From Jaapia argillacea MUCL 33604 (taxonomy: Eukaryota; Basidiomycota; Agaricomycetes; Jaapiales; Jaapiaceae): a stretch of 64,000 nucleotides of DNA. The position numbers were made by a program, and so were the translations under genes. Positions 10,182 to 22,852 of this stretch are shown in pieces (positions within the stretch are counted from its first letter, which is position 1; each line of letters starts with the position of its first letter). The notes below the pieces were generated by a model. The model was given only the letters and a program-made list of their open reading frames with translations. It had not been told where the DNA came from and made no database searches. Where the stretch lies: contig KL197709.1 in NCBI GenBank assembly GCA_000697665.1, forward strand, positions 1,363,791 to 1,427,790. Direction: 5' to 3'.

Positions 10182-11971
10182 CTAGCTCTTCTTCCTGAGC
10201 AGAGCGATGGTATGTTGACCACCGCAAGCCGCCGCAACAGCAGACCAAGACCCTCCTTCCTTCCTAACCACAGTCTGTGGTGTCCTCGCTTCTTCTCCAT
10301 CTCCAATACCAAGCTCGCCTTGAGTCTGAGCACCCCATGCATAAAGTGCGCCTCCGGCCGTCACGGCCAGATTATTGTGGGTTCCAGCGGAGATGTGGAT
10401 GACGGGATCGTCGGCGTCAGGGAAAGTGATGAGAGCAGGTTCGGTGATGAAATTGGGCCATTCACGATCCTCAAATGCAGCATCGTCATCTGCGAGCCCG
10501 AGTTGTCCGTCGTTTGACCGACCGCATGCGAAAACTCTTCCGTTTGAGGTAAGGAAGAGCGTGTGATGATCCCCTCCTGCAATCTCCACTACCGTTGCAC
10601 CATCCAACTCTTCCTTGCTCAACCCAATAACCTTCTTCGGCGCGTGAACCTCACTGTCGGCGGACGCACTCGAGTACCCTGTACCGGTTTGGCCCATAGT
10701 ATTAAGTCCCCAACCCCAAACGTCTCCGTGGTCGTCAACAACAAAGGAATGGTTGTTCCCAGCTCCAACGACAACAGCCTTTCGAGAACGAGGCTCGAGA
10801 TGAATCTTTTCTGGGAAGGTACCATGAATCTTCCGGCGCTGGATAACTTTGCGGCCAAGTTGTCCCTCTTCACCGGCTCCCAACGTATAAATGTTACCGT
10901 GTGTGGTAAGAACTAGTAGGTGATTGTTGCCTGACGCAACAGATACGAATTTCTCAGCGTCCCCAGGCTTATGTTTCAGCTCGAGGATGGAAGAAGGCAG
11001 AAATTGGCGTTGCGACGCGCTAGAGAAACCGAGCGAACCGTTGTTGTCCTGGAAGGGGACGAGTTGCGTTAGCTTGCTCAGAATAGTTACAATCAACAGT
11101 CAAAACGTACTCGGAACGATCCCCAAACTCGCAGTTCACCATTAGAGCTAATGGCTGCACAAACATTGTCACCCGCAGCAATCTTCACAGCTCGGAAATT
11201 CTCGTCAATGAGTGATTGAAGAGGGTAAGGAGTAGATGTGAGCTGGTCGAGATCGACAACCTCGTCTGGTTTGTCGGGGTTGTTCTGAGTAAGTCGACCC
11301 AGTGCGCCCTCGTCGTTAACTCCGCATGACCAAACCTGTGAGAATAGTTGAGCAACAAGTTTTAGGCATCACAAGAGTCGACTCACAGTCCCCTTCTCAT
11401 CAATAAAGATGGTGTGCATACCGCCAGCAGCGATAGCCTCCAGCCCAGCGCCATCCTCTCCAAACACTCCCTCCTGGATTTTTTTCTCCATCCAGACGTT
11501 CTTCTTCGGTTTCGGATACTCGTCAAGGAGGTCGGCTCCCATTCCGAGTTGACCAAAGTTTCCTGCCCCCCATCCAAAAAGCTGACAAGGAGGTCGGATA
11601 TGCTCGGGAGCAGTGGGGAGAGGGTTAAAGTAAGGTTTCTGCTGGGGCACGACTTTCGGGGCGAGGAGTGGTTTTTTGGTCGTCTTTGCTTTGGATTGAG
11701 GTTTAAGAGCTGAAGGAGCGGCCGGGACCTTTTTCGCACCGGATGGTGTGCGAGCTGAAGATTTTGGCCGGACCGCTGGCTCTGCTATTTCGACCTTCTT
11801 GGTGTCAGTGCGGGTCCGCTTTGCGGGGGGTGGAGGTGATGGAGAGGGTGAGGTATCGGAAGAAGCGGGTCGTTTCTGTGTGCGACCTCGAGGAGCCGGC
11901 TTAGCAGTGAGTAGAGAGTCAGGTTTCGCGGGTTTGGTGGCCGTTGCTCGGGATGATCTCCTCGGCGGCAT
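10182..11971 (-). CDS. RCC1: RCC1, guanine nucleotide exchange factor for Ran
   Basis: Exons 11971-11387, 11335-11111 and 11048-10182 encode 558 residues. The first 120 residues are basic and Pro/Ser/Lys-rich (nuclear-localisation and DNA-binding type tail). The rest is a seven-bladed RCC1 propeller: repeated G-x-F/G-x-LG signatures (GNFGQLGMG, EGALGRL, EGQLGR, GQTGTG, DGQLGLADD, QGELGIGDG) each followed by the usual AGG.HT/AAG.NH strand (AAGGMHT, VASGNNH, GAGNNHS, AGGDHHT, SAGTHNN, ACGGQHT). Known role: chromatin-bound exchange factor that loads Ran with GTP, driving nuclear transport and spindle assembly. Length and repeat number fit the family (yeast Prp20, fission yeast Pim1). The ATG chosen opens MPPRRSSR and follows a GC-poor leader. 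Confidence 0.95.
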
Positions 11972-12551
11972 GATGATTCAATGATGCTGGGGAATATAGG
12001 ATGTAGAGGGTAGAAATAGACGAGGAATAGGTATAAAAGTAGTAACCAATGGCTAGCAGAAGAGTGCCACGGTTTGTGGATGAGGTGGAGGGGAGAGGAG
12101 AGATGTGTGGTGCCAACAAGCGTGATGTTGATCCTTTTCAATCCAAACGCCACAGTTGCCATCGTGGGAATTATTATATTCACGTGACCGACGCGTCTTT
12201 TGTCACGAGCCCCGCTTTCAAGGGCACGCGCACTCGGCGGTACAATATGAGGGACAAAGCCCCAGAACTGCAACCATTGTACTCGCATCTTTACGTTGGT
12301 AAAAACGACATGAACACAGCGAATGGGCGTCCAACACTCATGTCAACTCCCGGTTACGTTAAAAGCCACGATGATAAGATGTCATCAATTGCGATTATGG
12401 ATACAAACTGAGTACAAGGATAACTTGGGAGAGGAGGGACTCGGCCGCGGGTGGAATTTGTTGAGAGGAATATACAGATGCAGAAGAAATCCCTGCGCCA
12501 GAGAATGCCCGTCGATGGATACCACCGCGAAACGATCGATGAGAGAAACCC
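11972..12551. other. Intergenic region upstream of RCC1
   Basis: Lies between the RCC1 start and the stop of prefoldin subunit 2, both on the minus strand, so it should hold the RCC1 promoter and the prefoldin 3' flank. Short frames on both strands are not supported by splice logic or composition. Confidence 0.5.
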
Positions 12552-13093
12552 TTATCCTCGAACAACCGGCCGTATATTGTAGTCCCTCTTCAGCGCATCA
12601 AACTCTTGTTCTTTGCTTTTGTATTGGTCCGTTAGAGTGGCAACGACTTTGCGGATCTTCGATAATATCAATCAGCATCAATCAGGGCACACGACAAAAG
12701 TTAACGCACTCCGTCTCTGTTCGTCTGAAGGGCGGGGACGACTTCCTTTACAGTCCGCTCGACTAGAACGCCTCCGATCAAGCGAAAGCATTTGCGATCA
12801 GGTTCTGTCTCAAGCACCTCTGTCAGAGTTGCAAGCACTAATCTACACAGCATTCCGGTCAAGAGAGGATAGGTCGAAAGACAAGTCGGATACACTCACG
12901 TATGCTCCTCCGCCTCTTGTTCGAGTTCCCCGATTTTACTAGCAATGCTCTGGAGATCATTTTGTAGTCGTGAATAATTGGCTTGGATCTCTGGCTGGGC
13001 CGACTCAGTATCTGCACCAGAGATAAAGGTGGTAAGCTACCTACCCTGCTCTGTGAGAGGGGGGGCTTTTGTTTTCGACTTTCCAGACGACAT
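12552..13093 (-). CDS. PFDN2: Prefoldin subunit 2
   Basis: Exons 13093-13045, 13011-12900, 12842-12710 and 12656-12552 give 132 residues. It has the beta-type prefoldin layout: N-terminal coiled coil (SRLQNDLQSIASKIGELEQE), the central hairpin with RKCFRLIGGVLVERTVKEVV, and a C-terminal coiled coil (IRKVVATLTDQYKSKEQEF). The FRLIGGVLVERTV stretch is the hallmark of subunit 2 (yeast Gim4). Role: part of the hexameric co-chaperone that passes unfolded actin and tubulin to the CCT chaperonin. All four junctions keep frame. The size matches the family. Confidence 0.95.
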
Positions 13094-13273
13094 CGTAGGT
13101 AGTCTGACGAGATACCCGTACGTGGATTACAACCGATAGAGCAGGGGAGACGATTTGAAAATTAGACAGTCATGTATGGATGTGACGTGATTGGATGGGT
13201 GAGGCGTGACACATTGTCACATCATCCGTTCATCCCGACGTTGGAGTGAACAACCGCGCAAACGACGACTGCA

Positions 13274-14322
13274 ATGTCGTTCTCTCGCTCGCCAGCTTTG
13301 CTAGGTCTATCTCGTCGTCTGATAGCTACCCCTGCCTCCGCTTCTCGCTCCTCTCTCGTCGCTTACCGTCTCCTCTCAACCTCTCCTCGTCGTCTTGCAT
13401 CATTGGGCCACGACCATTTAGCCACCCCCCCTCCTCGCTCTCCGCGAAACACTGGTACTTTAGGCGCAGGAGCCGTCCCTGGAAGCGATGTAAACCCCTA
13501 CAAGGATGATGCGAGCGCCATTGACAAGGCCGTCCATCTTTTCTTCTTCACCGAAATTCTCCGTGGTGGGTGTTTGTTTCTGGAACAAAATATCGACAGT
13601 GCGTATTGAATTGTATCTCGTGCCTGAAGGCATGTGGATCGTGTTGGAGCAATTCTTCCGACCTCCATACACCATTATGTATCCTTTTGAGAAGGGACCT
13701 TTGTCGCCCCGTTTCCGCGGTGAGCATGCATTGAGACGGTATCCCAGTGGGGAGGAAAGGTGTATCGGTGCGTCCTAAGGACAGGTCATTGGAATCTGTT
13801 GCTCACCGTTCGCCGACAGCTTGCAAGTTGTGTGAGGCAATCTGCCCCGCCCTCGCCATCACTATTGAAAGTGAAGCCCGTGAAGATGGTTCGAGAAGGA
13901 CAACCAAATACGGTTCGTGGATCCACAATGTGTAGCATGCGTACCTCCTAACGAGAACCGTATCTCAGATATTGATATGACCAAGTGCATCTACTGCGGG
14001 TTCTGCCAGGAAGCTTGTCCGGTGGATGCCATTGTCGAAAGTTCGTCGCTCCTTTCTCTTCTCCATAAGGCTGTCACAGTCCCAACCCGGTCCCTTCATT
14101 CTGACTTTTTCTCCGTTTCATTAGCTCAAAACCAAGAATTCTCGACTGAGACACGTGAGGAGTTACTCTACAACAAGGAAAAGCTTCTCGCCAATGGGGA
14201 CCGAGCGGAGGCTGAGATTGCCGCCAACCTTCATTGTGCGTTTCTCACAACTCCCGGTTCATCTTTGCCCTTCTTAGATCTGACATGTTATTTGTATTGC
14301 AGCGGACCATGTGTATCGATGA
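13274..14322 (+). CDS. NDUFS8: NADH:ubiquinone oxidoreductase subunit NDUFS8 (TYKY, 23 kDa)
   Basis: Six exons (13274-13565, 13630-13767, 13820-13912, 13969-14040, 14125-14235, 14303-14322) encode 241 residues. The N-terminus is Arg/Ser-rich without acidic residues, a mitochondrial presequence. The mature part has the amphipathic helix region ([23 protein letters not shown]) and two ferredoxin-type clusters, [12 protein letters not shown] and [12 protein letters not shown], that bind 4Fe-4S clusters N6a and N6b in the Q module of complex I. An Ala codon and an Asp codon of this region are split by introns. The end HVYR is typical. One of three nuclear complex I genes in the window. Confidence 0.97.
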
Positions 14323-14706
14323 GAGCCTCGGAGGATTGCTGTTCGTCAAATGGACAAGGGTAGTGAGAAGGCGGAGTTAGAAGGCGCTTCTGGATGTCCC
14401 AAATCTGCATTGTCGCCGAGCGGCACCTTGCATTGGTTGCCCATTTGTGTAGTTGCCGTTCATTGTTCTCACTTTCTCACCAAATCGTTTATCTATGTCG
14501 TATTCGATTCATTTTACTTCGTTTGCCAAGCATGAAGGATGTTGGGAAAATATCGGTCAAATGCAAGTGGAGCGATACAGGTTAAGCACAGGCACTGTAT
14601 GATCAAAATATGGCAACTGCAGCGGAAATGACCAAGAAGCAGAAAGGGGTCGGGATATGCAAGAGCCGAAATGACTTCTGCTAACCATCTCATCGGGACG
14701 CGTTCA
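14323..14706. other. Convergent intergenic region
   Basis: Between the stops of NDUFS8 and the ArfGAP gene. Pyrimidine-rich stretches near 14460-14530 fit 3' flanks. No gene seen. Confidence 0.5.
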
Positions 14707-16183
14707 TCACCACTCGTCCCACTCATCATGTTTGACAGCAGGGGCCTTCGAAGGTGCTGAAGCCGAGGTCGTGGTCGCGGAAGGACCCTCGTGCTCTTGA
14801 GGGCTATTGAAACTGTCGAAGAATTCGTCGTCGTCATCGTGGTACAACGCAGAAGTCTCGCCATTGTGCTCCATATCGAGAGATCCATAACCAGATCTAT
14901 CAGGTCGTCCCACACCCATCGTATCTTTCACGGTCCCGACAACTCCCCCAACGTGTTCGGCCATGTCAACGCCGAACTGATTCTTGCCCCATTGGTTGGC
15001 CGTCGACCCGAGTTCGCCTGCACGTTTGCTAGCTTCTGATACGTATCCTTTGACGTTCGCCTGTAAGCTGGGGTCCATGACCTTTTCCAACCCTGGTTGG
15101 ATCACATTCTGCTGGACTACGCGGGTTGTGGCCACAACGGCAGACGACAACAGGGACCATCCCTTGCTCAAAGCCGCAACAGGATTTTCTTGGAATTCGG
15201 AAATAGATGGTGCCGCCGCCGAAGATAGACCAAAGGATGGATGTTGCGAGCCACTCGGAGGAGAAGGGGAACTACCGAAACCTTGATAGCGACCTCCCTG
15301 GGATGGAGGAAGATGTTCTGGGCGAGAGGCATTTGCCTGACCCAATGTGGCAAAGTAAGACTCGTTAGCGGACTTTTGATCGGGGGAGGATGGGTTTGGG
15401 TTGGGAGAGTTCGAGAGCGAGGCGGGGGAGTCGGGTCGAGAATCGCCCCTCAGTCCACTGCCCGTATTGGAGCGAGCTGAGGTGCGGGATTTTCGGAGTC
15501 CTTGTGCTGATGACGGTCGCGATGGAGTGTTGCTGCCACTCCCGGGAGCAAGGTAACCTGCTGGTGGGGACGAAATGGCCCAGGGTTTTCCTGCGAGATC
15601 TGCATCTAGCTGTGCAAACCATCAGCGATCATGAAGGAGACGGCCCATTCGCCACGCACCTTCTCTCGATATTGAGTGGCAGCCCAGCAGTGGTATGTGT
15701 CATATGGTGTCATTCCGTCTGTGTATCCTCCCTGTTCTGTAGGGTACGATCGCATAAATTGCCTGAAGGGATCATTTCCTCCAAGCTGCGTGTATTACGG
15801 GTTTCAGCTGGAAGAATGAAAGAGACATTAAGCAAACCCACAGTCATACGTCTGATTTGCTCAGGTTGCCAGGTGTCCATGGACACTGATCTCACGAAGC
15901 TGAGTGGGCAAAATGATCAGGGCCTTGAGGAACTGATTTTTGATGAAACCATACCTGATGTGCACACCAAAACCACGATGTAGCCCAGCGCATTGCAAGC
16001 ACAGGAAGACAGCAAAGCTGGGACGCTGGTTGGAGGTACGGCGAGCTAGTGCAGCTGGACTACACACCTGAGAGAGGCCCACTGAGGATTGGGGTTTCCA
16101 CAGTCGACACAGGTCTTGTTTTTGAGATCGTCCCGTTTGATGAGCTCTTGGAGAACGCGCTTTGCGGCTACTTGGTCGGTCAT
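14707..16183 (-). CDS. GCS1: ARF GTPase-activating protein (ARFGAP1/Gcs1 type)
   Basis: Exons 16183-16068, 16017-15955, 15899-15842, 15785-15660 and 15609-14707 give 421 residues. The N-terminal ArfGAP domain has the zinc finger CVDC-x16-CLQC (residues about 25-48), the catalytic Arg in CAGLHRG, then HISFVRSVSMD, WQPEQIRRM and GGNDPFRQFM. The C-terminal half is Ser/Pro/Gly-rich with a stretch of amphipathic, lipid-packing-sensor-like sequence (AALSKGWSLLSSAVVATTR, about residue 270) and ends in DEWDEW, as Gcs1/ARFGAP1 proteins do. Role: stimulates GTP hydrolysis on ARF1 at the Golgi and COPI vesicles. Early exons are short and the tail is one long exon. Confidence 0.95.
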
Positions 16184-17170
16184 GATAGTCGTAGCTTGCT
16201 GCTAACAGCTTGCAGGTCAACGGTGCGGTCGATGCTGGCAAAGGGTTGTCCACGTGGCATGCACATTATCCGGTTGGCCTTTTTAGGAGGCCTGACGGTG
16301 GCCTGCATGATAAACATCTGCGTGGAGGCGAAACATGCCGTAGAGTCGTGCGGACTGTGCGGGACTGTGAGTACATGACTGATTAATATTAATTCAATAA
16401 CCAGCTCGAACACGCACACTGACAAGAAGTCAAACCTTCCCCTGGGATGCATCGCACGCTTTACCGACGGAGAGGACTCCATCCTCACCCGAACGTTAAC
16501 GCTATTTCTAGTTACCAGCTGCTCGTCTCTCAGTTTCTTTCTCTGGCAGATTCCTTAACCCATCATGATCTCTCGTCCAAGTCGAAGGACTTGACTTGCA
16601 GGTGAGACCACTGCCGCCCTTATCATCGCCCATTCCACGATGCAGATCTGTGGCTGTCATCTGGTTGGACGATCGATGAATTGTGAGCATCCGAATAGGC
16701 ATAGGCAGAGATAAAGGGTGTATTATTGGCGATCGACAAGAGATTTCCGGCGTTTACACAGTCTTAGACGGATGCAAAGATATCTGATAACTGGGACATG
16801 AAGAAACCGAGGATGGAAGGAGTCCGCAGGCGACACGGTGTAGCAAAACATGTCCACATTCATACCAACAGCAGATATCCGAGCACACGAGCTTGTCCAC
16901 GACCCTTGCCTCTTTCTTCAACTTTCAAATTGAAAATAGTCATTGCGGCTCTGGCACCTGAACGGACACAGTTGAATACACATCATTCACCTCAACTTAT
17001 ACTCAGGAACCCCCCACCTCGTTCTCACCCCTTCACCACTTTACGGCGTCAAATATACCCGCTGGCGTCTATCTCCATAACTTCTGCAGGCCTGCGCAGA
17101 TCGTCTTTCACCTCCTTCTTCGCTCGTGTCCTTGCGGGAACCGTCGGTGTAGCTGCTTCGCTCCCGTAGA
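16184..17170. other. Long divergent intergenic region
   Basis: Almost 1 kb between the divergent ArfGAP and velvet genes. Small open frames exist (for example minus-strand 16180-16488), but none splices into a neighbour. The length on the velvet side would fit the large, regulated promoters usual for developmental transcription factors. No specific operator was identified. Confidence 0.5.
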
Positions 17171-19241
17171 ATGATCCAAAAAGTCTCCAGTATGCGCTAC
17201 GCTAGTACCAGTACCGCTATAGGAACGTCGACCCGTCAACCCGCTACTGATGGACCAGAGACATGGGGCCGGTGGTCTGGTTCCAAGTTAGTGGATACTT
17301 CATTTTGACCACGCGGATGCAATCGAGTGATCGTGCTTCATCTTCAGGCACTATTCATTGGAGGTCGTTCAACACCCCGTCCGAGCTCGTATGTGTGGTT
17401 TTGGGGACAAGGTATGTTTGCATCTTGAACACGTTCTTCTCCAATGGACAATGGGTGTTGTTAGGATCGGAGACCGTTGGCACCTGCCGCTGTGGCGAAG
17501 ATGCTAGTTAAAACTAACGAGGAAGCCCTCGTTGATGCAGAGTGAGTTTGGAATCCAACGACTACGAGTATGATTGGCGACTGATGCTTAGTCCAAACTA
17601 GTGAGATCGATTATACCTTTTTTGTCGTAACAGTCGATCTATGGTCATCGGACGGAAAGCAGGAGATGAACTTAGTGTTGCATCCCTCATCATCCGACCG
17701 GTATGCACCTGCCCAAACGGCGAAACCTCGACGACGTGCGCAGGGGTCCCATCGTTCTGGGCAGCAAAGCCCTGTTATGGCCCACGCGACACCTAACCCT
17801 CCACAACCTTCGTCCAGGCCTCACATGGACCAGCCGCAGGTGAGTGATGTCAGTCTACGAGGCAAAAACGTTTCCTCATGGCACCATCAGCAGCAGCAAG
17901 GGCCAACCGCCCCACCGTATCCTCCTTCCAATTCTGGCTACAATACTCCCCCGGCATATCCCCCATACCAACCTCCCTTACCCATCCAAGACGGCCCTAC
18001 ATACACACATGCCCCCCAATACCCCACTGACCCTAACGCTGGGTGGTCATACCCGCCCGCTGGCTCCCAAGTAGACCGAAGTGCACCCCAATACACTCAA
18101 CAAATACTTCCTTCCATCCACTCTTTCGGTCGCGACAACCCTCCCGCAAGTAGCCCTTCAGCGAGCAACGGTGCCGTCCCACCGCCGGCACCTCAACCAA
18201 GAGAAATAGACTATCGAACCTGGCCGACAGAGCCGCATACCTACGCGGCATTGGATAATAGCGTGAGTCAGAATGGGGTTACAAGTACCTCTGTGATTGA
18301 CCCAGCGCTCCGGGGACCTCCTTCCCATGTGTCAACCCCTATGAATGACATGCGCGAGAATCAACCTTGGCCACAAGGCCCCATGCCTCCTGCACCGGAG
18401 GGTTACACTTCACACGACCGATACCCTCAAGAACAGCATTACGGAGTCAATACCCAACCTCCTGCATATGGCGCACCTGGGATGTATCCACCTCCAGTTT
18501 ATGGAGAACAAGTTGTGCCGCCCTCCCAACCACCCTATCCCTCCCAAGCTCCATACGTCCATACATCTCCACCCGCACAATCCATACCTTCCCTTCCCCG
18601 CCATACCTATACACGTACTCTGGTTGGCCCACTTTCTGCCAATGCTTCTCGTCTTATTGACGACCAACGACAAGCGGGAATTTTCTTTCTATTCCAAGAC
18701 TTATCCATTCGTACAGAAGGTGCGGTGTGCCCCAGGTCTCATGCAGGACTCTTTGAGTTGACATTTTGCTTTCAGGAACATTTCGACTTAGACTGCGACT
18801 GATGAACGTTGGGGCGTAAGTCCGATCTTTATCTCATACAGGAATTTATTCCCAATCTACTTGAACAGTCCACCAGCACCCGAACCTGGGGCGTATCGTG
18901 TGCATGGTGATATGTCTCCCATTTTGGCTCAAACATTCACAGAGCCTTTCACTGTATTCTCCGCCAAACGCTTTCCCGGTGTTCCCGGTGAGTACTGGTC
19001 GCTACAGAGTGTACAGTATGGTGATTAATTGCGATTTGGGGTTACAGACACCACTGCTCTTTCCATCGCGTTCGGAAACCAAGGGCAGAAGCTACCATTG
19101 GTAACCCCCTGCCATCCCATGTCCCTTTCCTTGACTGAAGTCTCGGTTCTGCAGCGAAACCGCCACGGGACGAACAAGAAGGGCCGCAAAAGGCGGCGCG
19201 ACGGGGACTCCGAGTCGTCTGAAGATGATTCCGACGCTTGA
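17171..19241 (+). CDS. Velvet-domain developmental regulator (VosA/VelB type)
   Basis: Eight exons: 17171-17286, 17348-17411, 17465-17541, 17602-18719, 18776-18815, 18869-18987, 19048-19100 and 19155-19241; 557 residues if exon 4 is unspliced. The first half of the velvet domain is at residues about 40-115 (VVQHPVRARMCGFGDKDRRP, then IDYTFFVVTVDLW). The second half is at about 425-530 (LIDDQRQAGIFFLFQDLSIR, RLRLRLMNVG, FTVFSAKRFPGV, TTALSIAFGNQGQKL). Between them lies a Pro/Tyr/Gln/Ser-rich insert of about 300 residues. The tail is basic then acidic (GRKRRR, SSEDDSD), a likely nuclear localisation signal. Velvet proteins bind DNA through an NF-kB-like fold and control sporulation, development and secondary metabolism. 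A GTGAGT inside exon 4 (17840) could be an alternative donor. The start could also be ATG 17192. Confidence 0.9.
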
Positions 19242-19323
19242 CTAGCCCTGTCCACCTCTCCGGACTTGTCCTAGTGTAGAGTGCGCTTAATTTATGACTC
19301 GCGAATGGAGATCATTTTATGGA

Positions 19324-22300
19324 TTATGTAGGACTGGCTTGTACTGTATTACGCCGCCTGTCCCGCCGTTCAAAGTCGTGAATGACAGACACTGCGGTGG
19401 GATAGTCGGAGTAGATTCGGGATAAGATGTCGGCGGCAAGACGGACTCGCGCGGCTCGCGCAGCAGCATCCTCCTGCGTTTGCGAGTCGTCGCTTTGATG
19501 GAGTTCAATTGGTTGGACAACCCTGCCGGATTCGAGGTGGGAAAGTACTTGAGACAGCACACGCAAAGTGACTGCGTGGGGATGCCAAATATTCCAGGCT
19601 GGAGAAATCTGATGGAGAACGTGGAGGGGATGCGCAAAATCGTTCTGATGTTCCTGATCGTCCTCTATGTCTAGGAGGGCGCCTGATTTCACAGTGGCTC
19701 GGAGAACTGCGGCAGCTCTGCGGCCACCTGAATGACCTGTGGCAACGGGAAGAGGGGATTGGTCCTCGGTCGGTGAATCCGAGTCAAAGGACAGCGGGGA
19801 GTCTGGGTGGACGTTCCTGGACATCATGATTCGGCCGCTCTGCTGCTGGTATGGAAGAATAACTCTCTCGATGATTTCAAACGCACGCTCAACTTCCCCG
19901 GCGCGAACCAGGGCAATGGCCAGGTGATTCCAATTATGAGAATCGAAAGTGAATCCCAGCATTTGGAGTTTCCTCCAAACATCAGCAATTTGAAGATGAA
20001 GGCCGGCGGAAGAGAGAGCATCGACATAGATTGAGAGGGGGATACACAGTAGGTTTGCCTGCCGTTGGACCTCAGGACGAGATGATCCGCTTTCTTCATC
20101 CTCAAATAGGGCTCCGACCTGTGAATATCGTAGAGCAAGTTGGAATATCTGAGGCCAGACTTGCAACGTTGCCTCCACGTTCCCTACACGACGGTATGCA
20201 TCCAGGAGTATGGTCAAGGTGCCCAATGTCGGTTCACCACCGGCGTCCAACATCCCCTGGAAGAGACGCTCGACCTCCTGGGGTTCTGTCTTCTTAGTGT
20301 ACACAGTCATGAGAGGGCTGTACACATGTTCCAAAGCAGACATACGTCCACGAGTTGGGCGAACCCAAGGACGTTGGCTAGCATCGACGTCGATGAGAGT
20401 CTTCAGGAAGTCTTCAGCCAATTGGAGACTTTCATCTGTCTTCTCGTTTCCGTATGCCTTCAGGATGGCGCCGAAAGTAACTGAGGTCGGTTGAATCCCC
20501 CGACTACGCATGTCATCGTAGATCTCCTTGGCGCGAACTTTATTGCCAACCCGCAGGTAACCTGACATCAAGATGGTGAGGACGTATGTGTTGATATGAA
20601 GGTAAGATTGCCAATGTTCCGAAAGCTTGTCCATCTCTTCGAAAAGTTCTGAGGCGGTGTCCATGTGACCGGAGTCACAGGCCGACTGGATAAGTAGCGC
20701 AAAAGTATGTGCTTGAGGGCGTACACGAGCCTCCTGTAGTTTTCGGAAGATCTGAGAGACGACGTGAAAAGGTGCCCCAATGAGTACGTATGCCTTGAGG
20801 AGAGTCGTGTATACATCGACAGAGAGCCGCAAGTGACGACTTGGGGATGCCTTCAAGTAGTCGAAAGCGCGGATGACACCTTGCCAGGAGCCAGCCTCCA
20901 CATGAGCGTTCATGAGAGAAGCAAGCATACGACGATCGGGTGTTATCCCCTCCTTCACAGCTCTCCTGTAGATCGCTTCGGCTGCAACAGGATCCTTTCG
21001 ATTGGCCAGGAGACTGATCACAGTATTGTAGGAGACCACGTTGGGCGGAATTCCAGCTGCACGCATTTGATCAAGCACAGCGACGATAGAGTCCACCTCT
21101 CCACGCATGGCAAAACTGTGCAAAATGACTGTGTATACGTGGACGTCGGGGGCGATCCCATCCTTCGTCATGGCTTCCAACCAAGCATTCATCCCTTCGA
21201 AGTCACAGCACTGGGCATGGGCGAGAACGAGGGTCGTATAATGTATAATAGTTGGACGGACTGCCGGCCTTTTGTCGGGAGATGATTCCGCGAATAATTG
21301 ATGGAATAATTGAACTACTCGTTGGGCATCGCCGTTCACGGCACTAGCGTGCATAAGCATGTCGAAGTCAGGAGCCGTAAGCCTTCCTCTCCGCTGCAAC
21401 TGCTCGTAGTACTCTTCCGCTCGGACTACGTCGCCCTGGTGGGCGAAGAGGTAGAGGCCAGTGGAAAAAAAGTACTTGAAGGTGGGGTTGGTGCCGGCGA
21501 TGCTGGAAAATAGGGTATTGGCAAGATCGAAAGCATTCGCCTTCACCAGAGCACGGACCAACGTCAGTTGGGATTGTAGAGAAGGAGCGATGTGTTGCTT
21601 CTGCATCTCCTCCAAAACGTCGATGGCATCCTCGGGTAGGCCCTCCAAGCAAAGTGCATCAATTAGAAGCTCTCCAACCAGAGATCTCCTCGCAGGATCC
21701 CACACCAGCCTCTGATCCACCAATAATGAGGCTGGTTGCTGTATCAGCAGCAAGGTGGAATGCACGGATTGGCGTAAGGATGCAGCACTAGTCGAAATCT
21801 TCCCTTGTGATGCCCTCCATCGGGCGGAACGCATGAGGAGGTATCCACCAACTGAGGCCCATTCGTGCAACAGAAAGTCGAACGCGGCGACCACAGATTT
21901 ATGCCGTCCGATTGCCAAGAAGAGCGCGTTAAACACAGGGAAGACGAGGTGCTTCTCCTCATAGCCTGTGGATGCATCCAATTGGCGACAACGTGAAGAG
22001 GCCGACTCGATATCCCCTAAGAGCGTCAGCGTGCGGCAGGACATTGACCGACACCAGAAGTCATCCTCGCGTAGCCCGTCGACATGAGCACCCTGGTACT
22101 GTAAGAGCTCTTGTATTCGGAGACCCCAATCTCTCAACTCCCTTAAACCCATATCACCATTCAAGGCAGTCTCGGCGCTGGTGACCAGTTTTTCGATGAA
22201 GCTCCTGAAGTCTCCGATAGTGATAGATTCCAGAGCCCGGTGATCCCGCAGGCGAGTATATGCCGACCAAGCTGCTTCCAATGCAAAGTCGTCTGGTGAT

Positions 22301-22852
22301 AGGTGGAGAAATGAAGAGAAGGTATTGACTGCTTGGACAAGATCGTAATGGGTAGCGATCGGCGGATCGTCAGCACTGTCGGGCGAAAGCGTGGAATTGC
22401 GACGTCTCTGTAGGCTGAGTGAGGAGTGGGAGCGAGTGTTGCAGTGTATGTGGGGAGGTGGTGGTTTGAAGTTGTGCATTAGCAAACTCCGTCGAGGGAT
22501 GATCTCTGGAGCCATGAAAACACGTCGCTTGTCTATGAACGAGGTAGTTAGCTACCAGATTGCTTCAACGCATAATATTCTGACCTGGGCACCACAGTGT
22601 GTGATTCATGGCACACTTCTCACCAAGTGGCCTTGATGGAACAAAACCAGACAAGGATGGACCATCTCCGACTGCCTTCCCTTTCCCTTTTGCCCTTCTA
22701 ACGCGAACATTGGACGAGGTCGCCACGGTCGAAGGATTCATCGACTGGAGAACGACCCTCAGAGCAGACTGAGCCGAGGGACAATGCCCTGCTGTCGTAC
22801 GACTAGCGAGTAGCGAGCTGAAGACGATGGCCCCCACAGGCTCCAGCATCAA
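19324..22852 (-). CDS. Pentatricopeptide-repeat (PPR) protein, probably mitochondrial
   Basis: Two exons (22852-22585 and 22532-19324) encode 1158 residues. The downstream frame alone is open for 1063 codons from an internal ATG, but the upstream exon splices in frame through a 52-nt intron and supplies a basic, Ser/Ala/Arg-rich N-terminus, which favours mitochondrial import. The middle of the protein consists of degenerate 35-residue PPR units, clearest in VVSYNTVISLLANRKDP, HVYTVILHSFAMRGEVDS, VTFGAILKAYGNEK and LTILLDAYRRVGNVE. PPR proteins bind organellar RNA and act in processing, stability or translation. The target transcript cannot be told from sequence. No endonuclease or other extra domain was recognised. 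Confidence 0.9.

Noticed and set aside
12049-12411. 120-codon plus-strand open frame upstream of RCC1
   Set aside because: Composition is random-like, it overlaps the likely RCC1 promoter, and no continuing exon was found.
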